The notes beneath the pieces were generated by a model. The model saw only the letters and a list, made by a program, of their open reading frames with translations. It did not search any database and had not been told where the DNA came from. A DNA stretch of 25,401 nucleotides from CG2-30-51-40 sp041753575 (GTDB lineage: Bacteria > Desulfobacterota > DSM-4660 > Desulfatiglandales > Desulfatiglandaceae). Shown piece by piece: positions 21,551-25,401 of the stretch. The position numbers and the translations under genes are program-made. The DNA is taken from contig JBGSUA010000191.1 in the NCBI GenBank assembly GCA_041753575.1, positions 1-25,401 on the forward strand, given 5' to 3'. Position 1 is the first letter of the stretch. Every line of letters begins with the position of its first letter.

Positions 21551-21922
21551 ATGGAAGAAACAAAGACACAACCAACCGGTGAGGAAAGAAAGCTTCCTGA
21601 AAAACCCCTTGAGAAGATGACGGCCCCAGAGCTGAGGGAGCTTGCAAAGGGTTTCGGCGTCGAAGGCACACATGCCATGAAGAAGGAGGAGCTTATCCCT
21701 GTTCTCAAGGAGGCTTATGGCATAAAGGACGAAGTACCCGGTAAAAAGAGCGCAAAGTCAGGGGCAAAGACGGTCACGATCAAAGATATCAAGGAGCGCA
21801 TAGCGAGACTCAAGAAGGATAGGGCCGCTGCACTTGAGGCAGGAGACCGGAAGAAAAGGGATGTCCTGCGCCGCAGGATAAACAGAGACAAGAAGAGAAG
21901 CAGAAGGGCGGTTCATGCCTGA
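21551..21922 (+). CDS. Small basic protein with Rho_N (SAP-like) domain
   Basis: A 123-residue protein. Residues about 18-57 (LEKMTAPELRELAKGFGVEG, then MKKEELIPVLKEAYG) fit the Rho N-terminal/SAP-like helix-extended-helix fold, a nucleic-acid-binding motif. The rest is highly basic, with Lys/Arg-rich helices (IKERIARLKKDRAAALE and RRRINRDKKRSRR) that suggest RNA or DNA binding or ribosome contact. AAAGGAG (21530-21536) lies upstream of ATG 21551. It overlaps ispD by eight bases. Its function is not known to me; a general nucleic-acid-binding role is inference from the fold and charge. Confidence 0.75.
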   Translation: MEETKTQPTGEERKLPEKPLEKMTAPELRELAKGFGVEGTHAMKKEELIPVLKEAYGIKDEVPGKKSAKSGAKTVTIKDIKERIARLKKDRAAALEAGDRKKRDVLRRRINRDKKRSRRAVHA

Positions 21923-22688
21923 TGGGCGGTCTCCTGCTTTGGATCCCCCGGCTGTAAGGCGGGGGATCTTTTCTGATGATGGCGGTGTTGCAGCCATAGT
22001 CCCGGCCGCTGGATCCGGACTCAGGATGGGGGTGGATCTTCCAAAGCAGTTCCTGCAAGTGGGGGGAATGCCAATACTTGCCTTGACCCTCAGGGCGTTT
22101 CAGCAATGCCCTCTTGTTGATGCTATAGTGCTGGTGGTCCCTCCGGGGGATCTTGAATACACGGAGCGGGAAATTGTCAAGCGGTTTGGACTGGCTAAGG
22201 TTTGCAAGGTGGTAGCAGGAGGCGCATATCGTCACGAATCTGTTATGGCCGGTCTTGCCGCCACTGAGGGGCGTTATCCTTTTATTGTCGTTCATGATGG
22301 GGTAAGACCTCTTATTGATGTTGAGACCATCTCCGAAGTGATTAAGGCCGGCAAGAGATTTCAGGCGGTTACCGTGGGATATCCTGCCACGGATACCATC
22401 AAGGAGATAAACCCCAGTCATGAAGTTCTGAGGACACTTGACCGCAGAAGTCTCTGGCTTATCCAGACACCGCAGTTTTTTCTATACTCCGACCTGTTAG
22501 AGGCCCATCAAAGAGCTGCTGAAGAAAAGTGGGATGACGTAACCGATGATTCTCTCCTGGTGGAAAGATTGGGTATAACAGTAAAGGTTATAATGGGACC
22601 AAAGAACAATATGAAAGTTACATTTCCCGAGGACAAGGATCTTTTGCAAAGCCTTCTTGCCGTAAGAGGGTCGAAGATAAGAGACTAA
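21915..22688 (+). CDS. ispD: 2-C-methyl-D-erythritol 4-phosphate cytidylyltransferase
   Basis: This enzyme converts MEP and CTP to CDP-methylerythritol in the non-mevalonate isoprenoid pathway. The 257 residues carry about 24 extra N-terminal residues before AAIVPAAGSGLRMG, the CTP-binding loop, and LPKQFLQVGG. Then come VVAGGAYRHESVMAGL, VHDGVRPLID, GYPATDTIKEI, LIQTPQFF and DVTDDSLLVE with the catalytic and metal-binding Asp residues. ATG 21915 overlaps the preceding gene by eight bases. The usual partner ispF is not next to it; hemC follows two bases after the stop codon, so the operon mixes isoprenoid and tetrapyrrole synthesis. Confidence 0.95.
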   Translation: MPDGRSPALDPPAVRRGIFSDDGGVAAIVPAAGSGLRMGVDLPKQFLQVGGMPILALTLRAFQQCPLVDAIVLVVPPGDLEYTEREIVKRFGLAKVCKVVAGGAYRHESVMAGLAATEGRYPFIVVHDGVRPLIDVETISEVIKAGKRFQAVTVGYPATDTIKEINPSHEVLRTLDRRSLWLIQTPQFFLYSDLLEAHQRAAEEKWDDVTDDSLLVERLGITVKVIMGPKNNMKVTFPEDKDLLQSLLAVRGSKIRD

Positions 22689-22690
22689 TA

Positions 22691-23653
22691 ATGACAAACC
22701 GAAAGACAGGCGCCCTCAGACTCGGGACAAGGGGAAGCAGGCTTGCCATGGCCCAAAGCATGTGGGTCAAGAAAAGGATCGAAACAGACGGCAGAGATCT
22801 CAAGGTGGAGATAGTTCCAATAAAGACTCTGGGAGACAAGATCCTGGATGTTCCCTTGAGCAGGGTGGGGGGCAAGGGGCTCTTTGTCAAGGAGATAGAA
22901 GAAGCTCTTTTAAGGGGCGATATAGACCTTGCGGTACACAGCATGAAGGATGTCCCCGCTGAGCTTCCTCAGGGGCTTGCGCTTGTTGTATTTCCAAAGA
23001 GGGAAGATCCGAGGGATGCGCTCATATCGAGAGGCGATCTTGGAATCAGCGATCTCCCGAGAGGAGCCAGGGTTGGAACCAGCAGCCTAAGAAGATCTGC
23101 CCAGTTGCTTGCAGTGAGGAATGATCTATCTATTGTCTCACTTAGGGGAAACGTGGATACCAGGCTTCGCAAGCTTCAGGGAGGCGAACTGGAGGCAATA
23201 GTCCTTGCCTGCGCGGGGATGCGGCGACTGGGCTATGCCGAGCTTATCAGCCATAGCCTTGATTGGGAGTGTTTCCTGCCGGCAGTCGGGCAGGGTGCCC
23301 TGGGAGTTGAGGCGAGGGCTGAAGACGGTCGCACGATTGAAGCGACAGGGTTTCTGAATGATGAAACAACCGAGCGTGAGGTCAGGGCGGAAAGGGCATT
23401 CTTGAAAGAGCTTGAAGGCGGCTGTCAGGTGCCTATAGCCTGCCACGCGGAGGTGGAGGGTGATCTTATTAGGATTGCCGGAATGGTGGCCGAGCTTGAC
23501 GGCTCCCGGATTGTCAGGGATCAGTTGACAGTGGACAGGTTTTCGCCTGAAAGGGGTGGAATAGAACTCGCCGAAAGGCTTAAGGCGCAGGGGGCCTGGG
23601 AGATATTACGCAGGATATATGAGGAGATAAGGCCGGGTGATATCTGCGGCTGA
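22691..23653 (+). CDS. hemC: Hydroxymethylbilane synthase (porphobilinogen deaminase)
   Basis: This joins four porphobilinogen molecules into hydroxymethylbilane. The 320 residues have LRLGTRGSRLAMAQ (9-22), GGKGLFVKEIE (60-70), DLAVHSMKDVP (79-89, catalytic Asp87), GTSSLRRSAQL and the NVDTRLRKL region. Cys245 in LEGGCQVPIA holds the dipyrromethane cofactor. Length is normal. It starts two bases after ispD, and the next gene makes both uroporphyrinogen III and precorrin-2, so hemC feeds siroheme, heme and cobalamin. Confidence 0.97.
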   Translation: MTNRKTGALRLGTRGSRLAMAQSMWVKKRIETDGRDLKVEIVPIKTLGDKILDVPLSRVGGKGLFVKEIEEALLRGDIDLAVHSMKDVPAELPQGLALVVFPKREDPRDALISRGDLGISDLPRGARVGTSSLRRSAQLLAVRNDLSIVSLRGNVDTRLRKLQGGELEAIVLACAGMRRLGYAELISHSLDWECFLPAVGQGALGVEARAEDGRTIEATGFLNDETTEREVRAERAFLKELEGGCQVPIACHAEVEGDLIRIAGMVAELDGSRIVRDQLTVDRFSPERGGIELAERLKAQGAWEILRRIYEEIRPGDICG

Positions 23654-23668
23654 AGAAAGGACTACCCA

Positions 23669-25213
23669 GTGGCTGAGGCAATTAAGGGCAAGGTATATCT
23701 GATAGGCGCGGGGCCGGGTGATATCGGTCTTTTGACCCTTAAAGGGAAAGAATGCCTTGAAAGGGCGGATGTGGTGGTCTATGACGAACTCGCCAATAAG
23801 GCTTTTCTGGGTTTTGCCAAGAAAGAGGCGGAATTTCTGTATGTTGGAAAGAAGGCGGCCTGCCACAGCCTTCCTCAGGATGAGATAAATGGGCTGATAG
23901 TTGATAGGGCCGCAAGAGGGCAGATTGTGGCAAGGCTCAAAGGGGGCGATCCTTTCATCTTCGGAAGAGGGGGAGAGGAGGCGTCAGAGCTTGCCGCGGC
24001 CGGGATAGCCTTTGAGGTGGTTCCCGGGGTAACCTCGGCAATAGCTGTGCCTGCCTATGCCGGCATTCCTCTTACGCACAGGGATTTCACCTCAACAGTG
24101 GCATTGGTCACTGGCCACGAAGATCCCACCAAGGCAGACTCAAGCATTGCATGGGATCACCTCGCTCATTCAGCGGGAACAATTGTCTTTCTCATGGGGG
24201 TCGGGAATCTATCCCTTATATGCGGGCAGCTATTGAAGGCAGGAAAGTTGCCTGCTACCCCCGTGGCAGTTATTGAGAGAGGGACCCTGAACTCACAGAA
24301 GACCTTGACAGGCAATCTTGAGACTATCGGCGCCCTCGCAGTGGAAAGGGGAATAAAACCGCCTGCCATTATCATAGTAGGAGCTGTGGTCGGGCTCAGG
24401 GATAAGCTCGGGTGGTTTGAAAAGAGGCCCCTTTTTGGCCGTCGCATAGTGGTGACACGGGCAAGAGAGCAGGCCAGCCGCTTTATGACAATGCTGTCGG
24501 AAATGGGAGCTGACTGTGTGGAGTTTCCGACAATCGAGATAGCTCCTCCGGCATCCTGGGATGATATGGACTCGGCTATCAGACATCTTGGGGATTTTAG
24601 CTGGATCATTACAACCTCGGTAAACGGCGTCGGATATTTTCTTGAAAGGCTTTACGCGGCCGGGAAGGACGCGCGAGATCTTAAGGGGATCCTGGTGGGT
24701 GCTATCGGCCCCAAGACAGCGGAGGCATGGCAAACAGCGGGTATCAAGGCAGATCTGGTCCCCGAAGAATATGTTGCAGAGGCGGTGATTGAATTACTCA
24801 AGAAGTACGATCTTTCCGGCTCCTCAATACTGATACCGAGGGCCGAGGAGGCGAGGGAAATCCTCCCCGATGAGCTCATGAAGATGGGGGCCAGGGTGAG
24901 GGTTGTTACCGCCTACCGAACCGTGAGGCCAACAAGGGAGGTCGAAGGCATGAAGGAGCTTCTGAAAGGCGGCCTTATTGACATGGTCACATTCACCAGC
25001 TCTTCAACGGTGCGAAATTTTCTGGAAATGTTTGCGGAAGAAAAGGCGGGTCTCATCGAGTGGATGAAGAGGGTTTCTGTTGCCTGCATAGGACCGGTAA
25101 CGGCAAAGACCGCCCAATCAGCGGGTCTTAAAGTGGATCTGGTGCCGCAAAGCTATACCATAGAGGCCTTTGTCGCGGCCATCAGGGATTGTTTTGGAGG
25201 AAGACAAGGATAA
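23669..25213 (+). CDS. cobA-hemD: Fused uroporphyrinogen-III C-methyltransferase/uroporphyrinogen-III synthase
   Basis: A 514-residue fusion. Residues about 8-245 are the SAM-dependent methyltransferase (CobA/SUMT) that makes precorrin-2: GAGPGD (13-18), VVYDELAN, LKGGDPFIFGRGGEE (90-104), VVPGVTSAIA, GIPLTHR and a VTGH loop. Residues about 255-514 are HemD, which cyclises hydroxymethylbilane: GRRIVVTRAREQASRF at its start, FSWIITTSVNGV, VGAIGPKTAEAW, TFTSSSTVRNFLE and ACIGPVTAKTA. The start is GTG 23669 with AAGAAAGG at 23653-23660. The fusion is common in anaerobic bacteria and clostridia. It lies 15 bases after hemC, with which it completes tetrapyrrole synthesis to precorrin-2. Confidence 0.96.
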   Translation: MAEAIKGKVYLIGAGPGDIGLLTLKGKECLERADVVVYDELANKAFLGFAKKEAEFLYVGKKAACHSLPQDEINGLIVDRAARGQIVARLKGGDPFIFGRGGEEASELAAAGIAFEVVPGVTSAIAVPAYAGIPLTHRDFTSTVALVTGHEDPTKADSSIAWDHLAHSAGTIVFLMGVGNLSLICGQLLKAGKLPATPVAVIERGTLNSQKTLTGNLETIGALAVERGIKPPAIIIVGAVVGLRDKLGWFEKRPLFGRRIVVTRAREQASRFMTMLSEMGADCVEFPTIEIAPPASWDDMDSAIRHLGDFSWIITTSVNGVGYFLERLYAAGKDARDLKGILVGAIGPKTAEAWQTAGIKADLVPEEYVAEAVIELLKKYDLSGSSILIPRAEEAREILPDELMKMGARVRVVTAYRTVRPTREVEGMKELLKGGLIDMVTFTSSSTVRNFLEMFAEEKAGLIEWMKRVSVACIGPVTAKTAQSAGLKVDLVPQSYTIEAFVAAIRDCFGGRQG

Positions 25214-25401
25214 TCCAGGCTTGGACTCAATCCGTTACTGTAAAGCAGATTTGCCGCGGCGCTATTTATGGGGCCGCTTTATGGAAAGGCTATCGTAGAG
25301 CGACATCCTGTTTAGCTTTGACCTGTCAACCGAGACCCCTAAGCCTGGCCCGGGAAGTTCTCTTGCCAAGCCTTCACGACCGAAGGTGACATCGCCGGCA
25401 G

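Noticed and set aside
25189..25389. 66-residue open frame at the window end
   Set aside because: It overlaps the hemD end, its composition is not protein-like and no RBS is seen.
25214..25401. Possible cobalamin riboswitch or hemB start after cobA-hemD
   Set aside because: No B12-box-like sequence and no HemB motif in any frame.

Overview
The window looks like chromosomal DNA of an anaerobic, GC-moderate Gram-negative bacterium, most likely a deltaproteobacterium (Desulfobacterota). This is inferred from gene content: a tungsten-type aldehyde:ferredoxin oxidoreductase, a TRAP transporter, an acetoin-dehydrogenase-like complex, an IPTL-CTERM surface protein and a CobA-HemD fusion. No rRNA, tRNA, CRISPR array, transposase or phage gene was seen.

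Layout. (1) 1-4906, plus strand: a catabolic operon with the 3' part of a TRAP large permease, a PPC/DUF296 protein, and the E1 alpha, E1 beta and lipoyl E2 subunits of an acetoin/2-oxo-acid dehydrogenase; no E3 is present. (2) 5211-9383, plus strand: a three-gene cassette of an exported IPTL-CTERM protein, a large fusion of AP-superfamily phosphodiesterase, TPR and sulfotransferase-like P-loop domain, and a GNAT-like protein. The fusion gene has no ATG/GTG/TTG upstream of its metal-binding N-terminal motif; an AUC codon with a good RBS sits at the right place. (3) 9439-10678, minus strand: an HD-domain phosphohydrolase, an exported coiled-coil protein and a 66-residue helical protein. (4) 11000-13221, plus strand: a GT81-like glucosyl-3-phosphoglycerate synthase and its HAD-IIB phosphatase, which together would make glucosyl- (or mannosyl-) glycerate, followed by the frame-broken remains of a small gene. 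(5) 13647-17045, minus strand: an AOR-family oxidoreductase and a glycerate 2-kinase, 12 bp apart. (6) 17467-25213, plus strand: a housekeeping run of coaBC, family-4 uracil-DNA glycosylase, nfeD, slipin, a Rho_N-like small protein, ispD, hemC and a cobA-hemD fusion.

Two short non-coding elements with terminal inverted repeats (13528-13651 and 17226-17403) bracket the AOR/glycerate-kinase operon. The first supplies the stop codon of the kinase gene and a terminator-like hairpin; the second ends just before a good promoter for coaBC.

Most interesting are the surface-protein/phosphodiesterase-TPR-sulfotransferase/acetyltransferase cassette with its apparent non-AUG start, and the clustering of compatible-solute (glucosylglycerate) synthesis with glyceraldehyde/glycerate salvage (AOR plus glycerate 2-kinase). 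All functional statements rest on reading motifs by eye; no database search was possible.
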